This document shows positions 39,656 to 51,591 of a stretch of DNA of 64,000 nucleotides, in pieces. The translations under genes were made by a program, and so were the position numbers. Position 1 is the first letter of the stretch; each line of letters begins with the position of its first letter. The stretch lies in contig OY292274.1 in the NCBI GenBank assembly GCA_958496175.1, positions 41,674,630-41,738,629 on the forward strand. Reading direction: 5' to 3'. A model generated the notes under the pieces. That model was given only the letters and a program-made list of their open reading frames with translations. It was not told where the DNA came from and searched no databases. Source of the DNA: Sisyra terminalis. Its lineage: Eukaryota > Arthropoda > Insecta > Neuroptera > Sisyridae.

Positions 39656-39942
39656 ACGTCTTTCAAAACTAAATAACAACCAAGCAGTACTACAAAGAAA
39701 AAGATTTTTGTACAATGATGTCCTTTAATAAATATTTAGATTTTAATGATTAGAAATTATGTGACAATTCCAATTTCTGTTATCGATTACTATTCTATGA
39801 TAAGGCTTTCCAACATGAGACCTGAGACCCTTCTTCTTAAAGTTTACTTTGTTGCAAAATTATATATTGTGTAAATATGAAGCCGATTTTTTTTTTCAAA
39901 AAATAAGTTTTCCATATTATATACTACATAAAAATACTGATT

Positions 39943-40700
39943 TTATTCAAAATAATTGCCTCTATTAACTATATAAAAAAAATTGTTCATCTCTTGAGCA
40001 GAGGCAAAGCGAGGGGTGGGCAAGGGGGCATCATGCCCCGGGCGCTACTCACAAAGGGGCGCCAAATGGTCCGCGAAACAAAAAATCGCTAGATAATTTT
40101 ATTTTTTTATTATAATTGATTTCTGGAAAATATATTTTAAGTTTAGTGTCAGCGTAATATAATAAATGTTAATTCGTAAATAAAAAGGAAAAAAGGAGCA
40201 TTAACAGTTTAAATCAAACTGTAATAATATACTCATAATAGAAATTCCACGTTTTTTCTACTGACAGGACTGACACTTACATATAATTTTATATGGTTTT
40301 CGAAATGAGGGGGAGGCTACGAAGGTGCTATGTCCCGGACGCGAGTTAAGTTCGCTACGCCACTGCTCTTTAGGAAAACCCGTCATCGCGTCGTTTTTGT
40401 AGATTTTCGTAAAATATTAAATGCTGTTCAGCAAGTACGTGCCCCATCCAAGCAAATAAGTAATAATCTGAAAGAGTTAAATCTGGGGAGTAATAAATAT
40501 GCGAAAGTATGTCCAAGCCGAAGGCAGCAAGATCACTTTGTATTGCCTATTTTGATATTCTGGACTTTTTTGCGCTAAAGCTTGGTTCAAATCCATCATT
40601 GCAAGTGGTTGTTGCGTTTGATTACTATTCTCATCCAACAATTCTTACAATTCGATGTCTTCAAACTTTATCGGTGGATATCGCCATTTTATATTTAAAA
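39943..40700 (-). pseudogene. mariner transposase relic, interrupted by a hAT MITE
   Basis: Minus strand, in transposase order: a helix-turn-helix remnant L-L-D-E-N-S-N-Q-T-Q-Q (complement of 40609-40641), a large internal deletion, then Y-Y-S-P-D-L-T-L-S-D-Y-Y-L-F (complement of about 40455-40496), which is the mariner Y-S-P-D-L-A-P-S-D-Y-H-L-F motif carrying the last catalytic aspartate. Beyond the 367-bp insertion at 39999-40365 the reading ends in R-G-N-Y-F-E and a stop at 39943, matching the G-x-Y-F-E end of mariner transposases. Terminal repeats were not identified. Confidence 0.75.
39999..40365. mobile_element. hAT MITE nested in the mariner relic (367 bp)
   Basis: The left end CAGAGGCAAAGCGA and the right end read inward CAGTGGCGTAGCGA are inverted copies, each followed by GC-rich sequence with CCCCGGGCGC or GCGTCCGGGA. 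The 8-bp flanks CTCTTGAG (39991-39998) and CTCTTTAG (40366-40373) differ at one base and fit the Ac-type consensus nTnnnnAn. No coding capacity. Its position splits the mariner C-terminus, so it is younger than that relic. Confidence 0.9.
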
Positions 40701-40814
40701 CTCTTTAAAATACAGATTTCCTTAGAGCATGACCAATGCAATTTTCGACAAGCATTCGATGTTACTCCACAGTAGGTTTTGTTCAAATGATAATTGAAAT
40801 CAATGCTATCTGCA

Positions 40815-40971
40815 TATTTATTGTCATTTATTGCCACTTTATAACTGTCAAGGTTTAGCAACTCTAGAGTTTATGAGACACCGTAAATCGATAAATTTGC
40901 TGAATACGAGAGTCTAACCCAGCATTTACCAGTTTTAAAGCGGTCACCTTAACCACTCGGCCTCTAATAGG
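40815..40971 (-). mobile_element. tRNA-derived SINE, copy 4
   Basis: Minus strand: CCTATTAGAGGCCGAGTGGTT (A box region), then GGGTTAGACTCTCG in the B box position, the CTCTAGAGTTGCTAAA block and the CAATAAATGACAATAAATA tail. Diverged but complete. Confidence 0.75.
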
Positions 40972-41599
40972 CTTTAGTTATGATAATTATGATTCTCTTA
41001 AAGAAAAGATACGTCAGTTCAGATAAGTTAATAGGGGCTATCGCGTACGTAGGACTGAAAAGTTTTTGACTTATTGCCACGGCATAGAATAATGAAGATA
41101 ACGCAGGGAAGCATTGTTCATTGCTCGCATGATGAGCAGAGAAGGATTTTCTTTAGTAATGCTACTTGATAGTTTACACTGCAACTGCCAATGTATATTT
41201 ACACATGTCGCAAGTCTTGCCGAAGTAATATGTACTTTTGCATTCATTTTGGTAAAATTATCTTGACGTGTTAAGAGTTTGATGACCCAAGAGCTATTAT
41301 AAGTTAATGTTTAATCAATTTACGGATGATATACTGATCGTATTAATTTATTTATGGTGAAAATTGGAAAAAACACACATACACCTAACCATTTTTTGAG
41401 GATTAGGACGTGAGATGCAATTTTGTTATTTTTTTTTTTCCTCTTGGTGGGAATTTTCAATTGTCTCAGATCTGGATATTTACCTTTCTGTTTTCCCAAT
41501 ACAATGCGATGTCATTTGTTAAAACAAAAACAAACACAATGGCGAGATGTGGTGAATGCCTAGCAAGAGGGTAGTTCTCGCATAATCGTGTAGGCATTC

Positions 41600-42310
41600 G
41601 TGTGAACGTTTATGTCCAAAGTGATATTCAGGTCAGCGACATTACATAGAGCGAACATCCGTGAGGCGCGTTATTTGAGATTATTCGGCACTGATGGCTC
41701 TTGGCAGGGTGGCGGGGAGGGTGAGACCGTTTTGGCGCTGGGGTGGTAGCTGAAAGGCAATAGTGCACAGGATAATAGTGGATGACGGTGGCCATATTGG
41801 GCTGTTCGGGGGGTAGAATAGGCCGAAGGGTGGAAAGGTTCGGAGTGTTGTGTTCGCTTGGTACGTAGAAAACATAGTTGTGTTGTAGTATATGGGGGCG
41901 ATAGAGACGAAGAAGATGAGGAAGACGAGGACGCATACAAGAAGAAGAGTGTAGAATTGCAAAGACGAAGGATTTGTTGGGGTGTCGTGTTCCGCGAAAT
42001 GGTTGCGGCTGCCTGGAGGGCGCGTCCCGCTGAGTATTCGCGCGCGACAAAGACAGCACATGCGACGGGACAGCGACAGCGACAGCTGCTGGTCGCGTCG
42101 GTCGCCAACGTGACCGTATACCGGATGACGGTCGTCGATGACGACACAAACCGCATTCCCATTTCTTACATACGTTATTTGTGCGACTCAAAACCACCAT
42201 CTAAAACACCACCAGCATCACCATCACCAATGCCGACCCGCCAACCAGCCACCATCAACCACCATCATCCCTTAACGTCACGTTACGACAACTACCCTCG
42301 CTAAAACATC
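41600..42310. promoter_or_regulatory. GC- and CpG-rich island 3
   Basis: GC-rich block with GAN-type purine repeats (41900-41950), CAN-type repeats (42195-42260) and CpG-dense sequence at 42010-42150 (CGCGCGACA). Frames are open on three or more tracks at once (41628-42200, 41671-42162 and 41681-42061 minus; 41858-42304 plus), so openness is not evidence of coding. No protein domain recognised. Candidate promoter, enhancer or untranslated exon. Confidence 0.4.
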
Positions 42311-44014
42311 AGAACGTGATGATTCATATACTTCTGCACATTTATTTCTAAATACTATTTCGTCCTCAATCGATCTAATACAAATTAAAATCAAGTCAAA
42401 ATTTATAAAAAAAAAAAAACAAACTTATGCTTCATTGATACCCACCATCCCTTCTGAATACATTAAAAATCAATATTTCTACACACCATTGTCTCTAATC
42501 CAAACAATGTTGATTCAGTAGGCAAAAAACATACCAACCGCTTTTTTATTTCCTTTTTTCATACGAAATATGGATAATAGATCATCTGACTAGTTTTTGC
42601 CCCCTAGAACTTCGTTTCACGTTATATAAGTGTTAAAAAGATTTATAGCTCCGAAAACAATGCCAAATAAACTAGACCGTTCCAAATAAATATCCGCAGC
42701 TTAGATTAATTGGTAATCTTAAAAAAATTATATAATTGTCAGAATAATCTGCACGATTCTATATAAGTAAAATTAGGGACTTCACAATATTGATCAATTA
42801 TGTTGGTAATTCATTCATTATTATTGAAATAAATTCTTAAATTAGGTACTTGTTCAATTCAGTTATAATGAGGTATACCTTATATACATTAAAAAAAGCT
42901 AAAATATCTTTGAAAAACTTATGAATAATTATTCCACCAATAACCGAAGAGTACTAAGTATAAAATTGAACAAAAATTAAAATATGCCTCATATAGTTTT
43001 TATGAATGTATGTAATCTTATGAGTATATGAATTAAAATACGTCTAGTTGGCAGTTCGTAATCCAATGAAGTTTATTAATATTGAAGAATCACACCCTTA
43101 TCCAATTTATTGCACAGTTTTACTTGTCCAGTTTTACATGCACTTGAATCAGTTTTGTTTTTAATTTAATATAAATACTTGGTTGAAATAATAATAATGG
43201 TTTAAAATTATATTCTGATGAAAGTAATATCTATTATATTAAAAATAGTATAAGCATTGTGTACATTCTTAAAATGCCTTTTCATAAAATGGCTAGCCTC
43301 TTTACGAAAAATCAACTTTTCTTAAAAGAAATTAAAAGATTAGGAGAGATCAAGGTTTTAGAAAGAGATATTACAAATCACGTTTTTTTGTGATAATCAG
43401 AGCAGTCTTTTCCAAAATCAACGAATTATAGTAATTAGGTATATAATTATACACTAGGGAATTATCATATTTGCAATAAAACTTATTAGTGTAACTTTAA
43501 CATCCAGTCACCAGAGATGTTAGTGTAGTTGATTCCAAATTTCAATACAAGTTGAATAATTGTTCTAATACAATTACATATATTTAGAGAATAATACATT
43601 CCATAAAAAATTACTGACTTAACACCCGTATGACGGCAATCCTTGGTCGTGATAATTGTGAAGTATGTATGATTTTTTGTCCATATTCAGAGCATCCTTA
43701 TTAATAATTGAAATTTAATTATTTGAAAAAAAAATGTGTATACGATTTATGTTTTATGAACAGAAAATTCATCAGAATCCATTTTTTTCGTAGTACATTT
43801 CTAATCGGAACATCGGAAATAGGTTTTCCTGGAACGTCCTAAAGGCGGTTATTCACGATATCTAGCGAAGATATCATGTTGATTGTTTTTTCTAGTTGAT
43901 TTAAGATTAATACCAGTTTTTCCAACGGAAACGTTCATTTTACCCCTGTGCTTTTCTCCATATTTCTGAGACTTCTTTTAAAAAAATATATCAACTTTTT
44001 TTATCAATATAATA
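42311..44014. other. AT-rich noncoding sequence
   Basis: Nothing recognised apart from homopolymer tracts. Confidence 0.4.
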
Positions 44015-44175
44015 ATAGGCAAACGTATCGGTAAACATGGAAAACATGAATGTCTTTAAACACATACATATTAGTAAAGCAAACAAAACATGCGAGTGAA
44101 AACCGAATGTGATAATCATTATCTCAAATTTGAATTACCTAATGTGAATATTTCACGGGTAGCAACTAGTTATAA
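44015..44175 (+). repeat. Interspersed repeat R, copy 2
   Basis: Matches 22640-22845 and 57030-57260 at GAGTGAAAACCGAA, TCAAATTTGAA and a final CACGGGTAGCAACTAGT. Shorter than the other copies in the middle. Confidence 0.6.
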
Positions 44176-44445
44176 ATAATTAGTATTTCTGTTTAAAATT
44201 TTAATAAAATTATCCCGCTTTAATTGATTCAATGAAATATTTGATTCAAGTAAAATTTATGAACATTTTTTATGAGATTTTTAACTTTAAAGCTACAGTT
44301 ATATTTTATCGGTAAGAATTTATGACTCAAGTTCCTTTTAGAGCAGTCAAATCTGGCAACATTGTATTTTCGACTTTATTTCTAATTTAATTCAAGAATA
44401 AATTGGTCCATAATGGAAATTTAGCCAATCGTATTAAATATATTT

Positions 44446-44947
44446 TTGAGAAATATATTTTCTGAATAAGGGTAAAACCTTGTTTATTATCCCTATCACC
44501 CTACTTTAGGATAATAGCCTTGATTTGAAACCCAATGAAAATATGTGGAAATTGCTGAAAAAAAGTAGCTAAAGAGGTGGTCACAACAGAAAAATAGCCT
44601 TTAGAAAAAAATATTCACGTATGGAATCATCATCCACAAATACAGCAGACTTAGACATAGACAGCATACTGCACAGAATGGGATCTTAAATATCAGTAAA
44701 CGAGCTTTCAGTTAAATATTAAACATTTCAGCTCGTCATAATTAAGAAGATGTTTAATTAATTTGATGGTAAAAATTTATTTTTAGTAAATATGATTTTT
44801 GGTCACGCTAGTTGGTAATAAGCGTAATGAATAAAATTTGTACAGGAAAGCTAAATCCAATCAAAAATATGGACCTAAAATAAAATAGCTCTTACTTCAG
44901 GTTTTATACAAAATCTATAGCACGTTTATTAATATGGCTACGAACTG
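44446..44947 (+). mobile_element. Tc1-like transposon, 5' truncated, copy C
   Basis: Aligns with copy A from the GAGAAATAT region to the right end; the left terminal repeat and about 110 bp are missing. The right end read inward is CAGTTCGTAGCCATATTAAT, followed by TA (44948-44949). The L-K-P-x-E-x-M-W transposase remnant is at about 44525-44555. Confidence 0.85.
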
Positions 44948-44949
44948 TA

Positions 44950-45529
44950 TACTCTTTTTCAACTTTTACCTTTTTTTATTAACTCATTTCTTGGTTAAAA
45001 TACCACGTATCTACAGTCTTCATATTAATTTTCTTACAGTGCACTAAGTTATTACTAGTCCGAAAGGAGAGGTGTTTTTTTTAAAGACTTTCTATTCGAA
45101 AATTATTAGTTGACACATACTTTATTATTTTTTAAGTGGTTGATGATGGAAATATACCTATATTTATAAACATATCCAAGTTTGGGATTCTAAGGATCAA
45201 TGTTATTTAAGAAAAGAAAGTTAAAATTATATTCCTTTATTGTATTTTCCTTGAGTAAAATGGAGTGTTAAATAATGAAGTTTTTAAGAAAAAATAATTT
45301 TAAGTATGAAAATATCCGGTGGCTGTTGGGAATTTGTGTTTCGAATTACAAAAATTTGAGGACAAAGGCTTGCGGAGCCCAAATTGTTATCATATGTTCG
45401 TTATTTGGCGTTCGAAATTATCTTGCATCCCTTATTATATTGAGTGTTGTCAATAGAGTAAAAGCATCGAGCATAAAAAAAAAAAAACGAGAATTTTGCC
45501 TTGAAATGCAAAGGATCGTGTAAAGATTA
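44950..45529. other. AT-rich flank
   Basis: Contains an 82-codon frame (45275-45523) without a recognisable domain. No element ends. Confidence 0.35.
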
Positions 45530-46210
45530 TCAGCGTGAGTTGATGCCTGAAGGACTTTTTCTAGGTACTGGTAATGAAAGAGATTCGTTCCTTTTTCGAC
45601 GTGACCATCAAGTAACAACTCTCAGGATCATAAAAAGTTATTTGCGAGGTGCGTAAAGTGAATAAGCACAATGTATGTGCTGGAGACGAAATAAGGGAGA
45701 TTGCCGGTCGGCCGCTAACAAATTTAAGTATCGTTCCACCCCCTTGGTTCGTTTTCATGGGCACAAAGCAGAGCAGCGGCCTTAAGGGGCTCTCTCCGAT
45801 CTTTCGCGGTTGTAAATATCAATAATGGCGACACAGGCCCAAAATTCACTACCAAGGACAGCTGATGGATGAGTCGTCCAATGCACCACGCCACGGTACA
45901 GTCATTACAAATAAATGACAGTCAGCCGCTTTCTAATCTCTTCGTTCTACCCTTATTTCGGAGAACGACCCCCGTTTCGCATTGGAGGTATCTTCTAAAT
46001 AATATCGGTTCATTTGGCGTCACAAGCGAGAAAACCTTCATAAATATATCGCGTTTTGTGACCATATGATATGACGGAGAGAAATAAATACCCAGCGAAA
46101 TAATAATCGCATCGTTTCGCCTCTGCTTCTTTGTGTGAAACGATATTTGGGAAATTCTCACATGCTGGCTGATCGTTGAAATGCCTCGATCATTTGTCAT
46201 CAATTAGGGG
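45530..46210. promoter_or_regulatory. Single-copy mixed-composition block, candidate conserved noncoding element
   Basis: About 680 bp with near-balanced base composition, few homopolymers and no repeat-family match elsewhere in the window, including CGGCCTTAAGGGGC (near 45777) and GCGTTTTGTGACCATATGAT (near 46049). Frames on both strands are short and lack domains. Its texture differs both from the AT-rich background and from the CpG-rich islands, as expected of constrained noncoding sequence, but conservation cannot be judged here. Confidence 0.35.
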
Positions 46211-47444
46211 ATGAACATAGAAAAAAAAAAACAAATTAAATCAATGAAATTATAAATTCAGTAAATATTTCAATTTTGGAAAAAAAAATAATCAATATTT
46301 ATTGTAATTTTAAATATTATAGAAAAACAATAACAATATTTTACCCTATTTTAAGATTCCAATATGTCACTAAAACATTTATCAACGTATTTAACGACTA
46401 AAGGTTTACAAACAAAGAGAATTAGTTAAACAAATAAAAGTTTAAAGCAAAGATCTTAAAGGATAGTCAATTAAGATAAATATTTGATATACAGTGATAA
46501 TTTTTTCTTTAAATTCAATCTTTATTTTTGTAAGGAAATGGCAGTGGCTTTTTACTTAAAGCGCCATTAGTAAACTGATGATTGTTTTTTTTATTACGTA
46601 TGATTTAAGGTAACTGATTTAAATATCTTAGTAGCAGATTGTAGGGACTATTTTCCAAAGTTTGATTCTGGGTTGGTGAAATTTCTCCCAATTTTTCAAT
46701 AAAATAATTACAAAATAAAGAATGCTCTAAAATTATGAAATTAATTAGACAGACGTAGACAAAGGATGAAATTTTTCAAAAAATCCTTTGGTTGTGTTAC
46801 TTGACGCACTTTTAATTAGTTTTTAATGTCAATGAAACAACCGTATTACGTTACTTATTACTATTATATACTTTTTATCATGAATTACCAAAAGACGTCC
46901 CATCTCATAATTTCACCCTCTTTTAGATTAATGTATTCCTATACTTAATCTGGCTATTTTTAAATTTGTTCAATTTCACTCCATAAATATATTCTTGTTA
47001 CATTATGAAAAAAAATCTTGTCTAGTTTCCCGATAGTATTGACAGGTGCCACCAAGCGACTGAAAGTTCATACATAATTGCATTGATTTTTTTATTTTAT
47101 TTTTTAATAATTAAAAACTTTTCGAAGAAAATATTTCACTGCTTGAGGTGGCTTTCAATTTTTCACGTTTCATCTGTGATCATTACATTACATTTCCACA
47201 CAGTTAAAAATATATAATCATATATAAATGATGAATTCATAAATTTAAGGAAATAGATCATTGTGTTTTTTTTTAATTTCAATGAAGTATGAAAATCAAT
47301 TCTATGAGTTTTATAAATAATATAATAATATAATTTTGATTATAGACATACTCATTCATTAAATGTATTTTTAAAAAAAATACATTTGTTTAAACTTGTT
47401 TTCATTGCTTAACGTTCCAAAATATTTACAATTATTTTCTCAAA
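46211..47444. other. AT-rich noncoding sequence
   Basis: No gene or element end recognised. Confidence 0.4.
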
Positions 47445-47620
47445 CCTATTGGTAGCCGAGTGGTCAAGATCGCAGCTCCAAAATTGATTGGTGCTGAGTT
47501 TGATTCTCGTATCGAGTAAAATTTTCAATATTTCTCGATTTACGGATTTTCATTGACCCTAGAGTCGTTAAAGATATTGCGATAATAAAGCGACTAATAA
47601 AGCGATGTCAAGTAACAACA
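47445..47620 (+). mobile_element. tRNA-derived SINE, copy 5
   Basis: Head CCTATTGGTAGCCGAGTGGTC, then a B-box-like GAGTTTGATTCTCG, the CTCGATTTACGGATTTTC body, CCCTAGAGTCGTTAAAG and a tail with two AATAAAGCGA-type units. Nearly full length. Confidence 0.8.
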
Positions 47621-47840
47621 AAATATTGTCTAACATTGATAAATATTTTATTTATTTCCGAATCATTAATAAATTAATAAATATAGAAATATATTAATAT
47701 AATAAATATTGTCTATTATAGATGTAATATCTTAGCCTAGTTCATTGAGATATGAAAAAAAATGTATCAATTAATAAGCAGAAACTATAGCGAAAATACC
47801 TAACATAAGACAAAGTCACGAATACTATATACATAAGTAG

Positions 47841-48730
47841 TAGGGTGGTCCTTAATAGGGGTGTTTTTGAATTTCTTTGCTCCCAGGGGCTCAAATGCTT
47901 CCAAATTGATAAAAAAAAAATCCCTGAAAATTTGAGCGCTTAATATTAACTTTAAGACAGTCCGCTTTCTAACTTAAGTTTATTATGGAAATAACGAGAG
48001 AATAATTTAATTTGTTCTTTAAAGTTCGATAACTCAGCGACAAATAAATCGAAAGTTACTAATCTCGTCATATTTATTGTAAATTTAACGCTCTACAAAA
48101 AAGAACTCTTATGATTTTTCGCTAAATCTATTAACTTAAGAGTTATTGGCTTAAGAATGCGGCACTAATGGTCAATCAAAATATAATGCATTTCTTAATT
48201 GAGCAACGGGAAGATGGTAGAGCTAATATTGAATCTGATGACAATGAACAAGTACAAAAAATTAAGGATGAACTTCTACAGCTACGTCGTGAAAATTTTG
48301 ATCATAAATAAAATTTTCCATAAGAAATTTGTCATATTTCGTAAAAATAAATATTTACCTAATAACCCTAATAATTTAAGTTGATAATATTAATAATTAT
48401 ATTATGATTAAACTTTGAGCTCGAATAACTCTTGAGCCAATAGATTTAGCGAAAAATCGTTAGAGTTCTCTTTTGTAGAGCGTTAAATTTACAATAAACA
48501 TGACGAGATTAGTAACTTTCGATTTATTTGTCGCTGAGTTATCGAATTTTAAAAAACAAATTAAATTTTTCTCTCGTTATTTCCATAAGAAACTTAAGTT
48601 AGAAAGCGGACTGTCTTAAAGTTAATATTAAGCGCTCAAATTTTCAGGGATTTTTTTTTTATCAATTTGGAAGCATTTGAGCCCCTGGGAGCAAAGAAAT
48701 TCAAAAACACCCCTATTAAGGACCACCCTA
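47841..48730. mobile_element. Foldback DNA transposon with about 315-bp inverted arms (890 bp)
   Basis: The arms 47841-48157 and about 48412-48730 are near-perfect inverted copies, starting TAGGGTGGTCCTTAATAGGG. An exact 8-bp duplication ATAAGTAG flanks it (47833-47840 and 48731-48738). A loop of roughly 255 bp separates the arms and retains a coding remnant (48168-48311). An 8-bp duplication fits hAT, P and some other superfamilies; terminal sequence alone does not decide. The high arm identity and perfect duplication suggest fairly recent insertion. Confidence 0.95.
48168..48311 (+). pseudogene. C-terminal coding remnant in the foldback loop
   Basis: A 47-codon frame from ATG at 48168 to TAA at 48309, open back to 48135 into the left arm. 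It is charged, with I-E-Q-R-E-D-G, a run of acidic residues, and a short possible coiled coil Q-K-I-K-D-E-L-L-Q-L-R-R-E-N before the stop. It looks like the natural C-terminus of a larger protein, most simply the transposase of the parent element after internal deletion. The family is not recognised. The 61-codon frame at 48199 in another phase is a shadow. Confidence 0.45.
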
Positions 48731-48738
48731 ATAAGTAG

Positions 48739-50119
48739 TAATAATGATAAAATAAAAACCATTGCCCTTAATTTAGATTTTAGAATACTACGTTTTTTAC
48801 AATCAAGTTAAATAAATGTATTTATTATTAAACATCGAATGAGTCGAATAAAGTTGCATATACTTTTTCAATAGCTGATTAGCACATTTTATGACGTTAT
48901 TGAATAACTAGATAAGTATTTTTTCACTTCAAAATGAACATTGATTGAAGATTGAACATCCCATTGTTGGGCTGAGATTGAATTAATTGGAAAATGGCCA
49001 AAATAAGGGTTACTTCCCTATCTCCTAGCTCTCGCTTGTCTATTATATTTGGAATCCTTGTATATGAGAAAATCACTCCAGTTTCTAAATTTTAATGTTA
49101 TACGTTTTTATTGTTATATTTCGGTTTATACATGTTTTGTCTAATATTCGTTAAAATTAACGACTATTAACATACTTAAACTATACAATAGCAACTCTAA
49201 GTTCAGTTAAACTAGTAGATAGTGGATAGTTATTTTTCTAAGAGCCGGTATTTTCATAACTAGATAATGAGCCAGAGAAAATTTTATCTGAAAGGTAGAG
49301 AAAACATACATTTTTTCATTTACGAATATAGTGTTGTGATGGATTTATCTAAAAAATTAATTGTAACCCTTAATTAACTATATCCTAAGGATATACCTAA
49401 TACCCGAAGTACTTTATTTATTTACTAATTGTTTTATTACGTGGAAATCTGCGAAAGATAAATTTCTTATTAATTACAACAAATATATTTGATATTTTCT
49501 AATTAAGATTAGTAATTAAAAAAAGGTTAACAAAAACCAAAAGTTACTTACAAAAAATGTATTCAAATTGGTAAATTTGTTATAATTGTTTACAGAAAAT
49601 TTAAATTCTATAAATACTAAAGAAAATTAATATAACTTTGATAGGATTTTGTTCAAGTAGTTGGCATAGTATTGATTATTATTACGTGTAGTATAAGAAT
49701 TAAGTTTTAAATTTTGTCGAGAATATTTTAGTAAATTTTAATGGTAATGCTTACTTCATAATCTACAAATAGAAGTTTTAAAGTCAGGATTAAGGTAAAC
49801 CTTATGAGGCGGTGTAGGTATACGTTTTGTTAAAATTATTGGAAAAAGAAATCATGTATTTAACGGAGCTATTTAGATTGTGGTTCCGAGAATTGGAAAG
49901 TAACGAAAATTGAAAAAGGGACGACACAAAGATGTTTCATGCCTCTAAAAAGCATTTAAAATTTTATTGCTGAGATTTGTCGCTCGCCTGCAACGTTAAT
50001 CCTAAACTCTCACAATCAGTGGCCTTCTGTTCGTATTATTCGCTTTGTTAAAAATTAAGTAACTTAATATTATTTTATTGTTACCAACGGTATTGGGTAA
50101 CTTAAAAGTAACTGTTTCG
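48739..50119. other. AT-rich noncoding sequence
   Basis: Apart from the AGAGCCGGTATTTTCA terminus at 49242 nothing is recognised. Confidence 0.4.
49241..49330 (+). mobile_element. Possible MITE end (family G)
   Basis: AGAGCCGGTATTTTCAT preceded by CTA matches the right end (in reverse) of the element at 57314-57482. The opposite end was not found, so this is a fragment or a boundary I could not see. Confidence 0.35.
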
Positions 50120-50690
50120 TTTTTGAAAAGATGGAGTTAAAACGGCGATTTTTTTGAATTTGAAACGAGACGCGTTTGGAGCTTAGACGCAGGATACTTA
50201 GTTTTGCAGGCACTTGATGTGTTTGGGGTGTGCATTAGAGGGTGTTTTAAAGGGATGTTCTGTGTGAGATACGAGGAAACAGGATCACAAAGGATGTGTT
50301 TGATGAATAGCGAAGACATTCGACATCCAACAAGACACCGTAGTCCTTTTTGAGTTAGACGGAGAGGCGATATTAACGAGTGGTCGAGCGAGAGGAGCGA
50401 TAGGGGAAAGGACGCTGAGTTCGCGGAACGCGGGTGTCGTCCTCGACAGCACTGGTCGTCAAATAGAGAAAATCGACCGCGTGGGTCGAGAGGGATGGAA
50501 CAGGATGGGGATGATGGACGGATAAGTGACCCATCAAGCATTTGGTCCAGGAACATGCCGACCATTTTGCCTCTCGATGACGATGACGACGACAACATAT
50601 CGGCCATTAGATCATTTATTCATTATTATTTCGAGGCCTTATGTTTCGAGAGCGTTAGGCGTCTAAGCGCACTTAAGCTTTTAAATGATT
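50120..50690. promoter_or_regulatory. GC-rich island 4
   Basis: CpG-containing GC-rich block. The minus strand has a 156-codon frame (50607-50137) that begins in a good start context (CTAATGGCC) with a serine run and ends downstream in AT-rich sequence. Codon third positions are not clearly biased and no domain is recognised. It may be a 5' coding exon or simply a GC-open frame. A GAC/GAT repeat at 50575-50595 encodes the serine run. Confidence 0.35.
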
Positions 50691-51591
50691 AGTATTGCCT
50701 TCATATTAACCTGCCACCGAAACAGAATATTGCACTGTCTCCCTCATCATCACATCACCTCCAAATGCTCCATCTTTCCAGGATTTAAGGTTAATTTAAC
50801 AAAAAAATTATACATCTTCAATATTGTTGATGCAATAATTTTTGATCAAATATTACATTTAATTACAATAAAAAAACAGTGGAACTTTTTACAGTAAAAC
50901 CTGGATATATCAATCACCTCTTATTCTACAAAAAGTTGCAATACTCACAAAATTAGGCAAAGCTTTTACATCCTATTATGTATTCTCTATGTAACTTAAA
51001 TACAATAAGCGACAAATCGATATTACGGGGAAAAGATACTAAATATAATGATTTAAGAATAGTACGAAGTTAAACATCAAAAATCCAACGAAAATTTGTA
51101 TAAATTTTTACTTACGTTACTTGAAGGTACACACCTAGAAGCCATGTTTAATTCTGTTTTCTTCATTAAAATTAAATCACAGTTTTATTTAACAGGAAAA
51201 TCAATTTATGGAAAATAAATCTATACACTGTATATATATAGGAACTATATACTAATATGTACACTTTTCAAAACTTAAAAATCGAATACTTATACATTTG
51301 TACTGTAGTCTCAAAAAATTTCAATTTTGATATTTCAGTGAAAAAAATTACAAGTATGCAATTACTATTTTAAGCATTTATAAGTATGAAATCTACATGT
51401 ATATCTCGCATATACACGTTGCATATCTTAAAAACGATAAATCGTAGAATACTATAAATTTGAAATATTCACTATTTTTTTTTTGAACATAAGATTATTC
51501 GTATAATTGCGTTTTTTTAATTTTAATGAGAAGAAAATTTTTTCATGAGGTTTGTTGTGTAAATTAAAATAAGTGTTTTTAATGAATAAAG
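50691..51591. other. AT-rich noncoding sequence
   Basis: No gene or element end recognised. Confidence 0.4.

Noticed and set aside
41628..42304. Four long overlapping open frames on both strands (190, 163, 126 and 148 codons)
   Set aside because: They overlap in several frames at once inside a GC-rich block, so absence of stops reflects composition. None shows a recognisable domain.
48199..48384. 61-codon frame in the foldback loop
   Set aside because: Out of phase with the charged 48168-48311 frame, which is the more plausible coding remnant.
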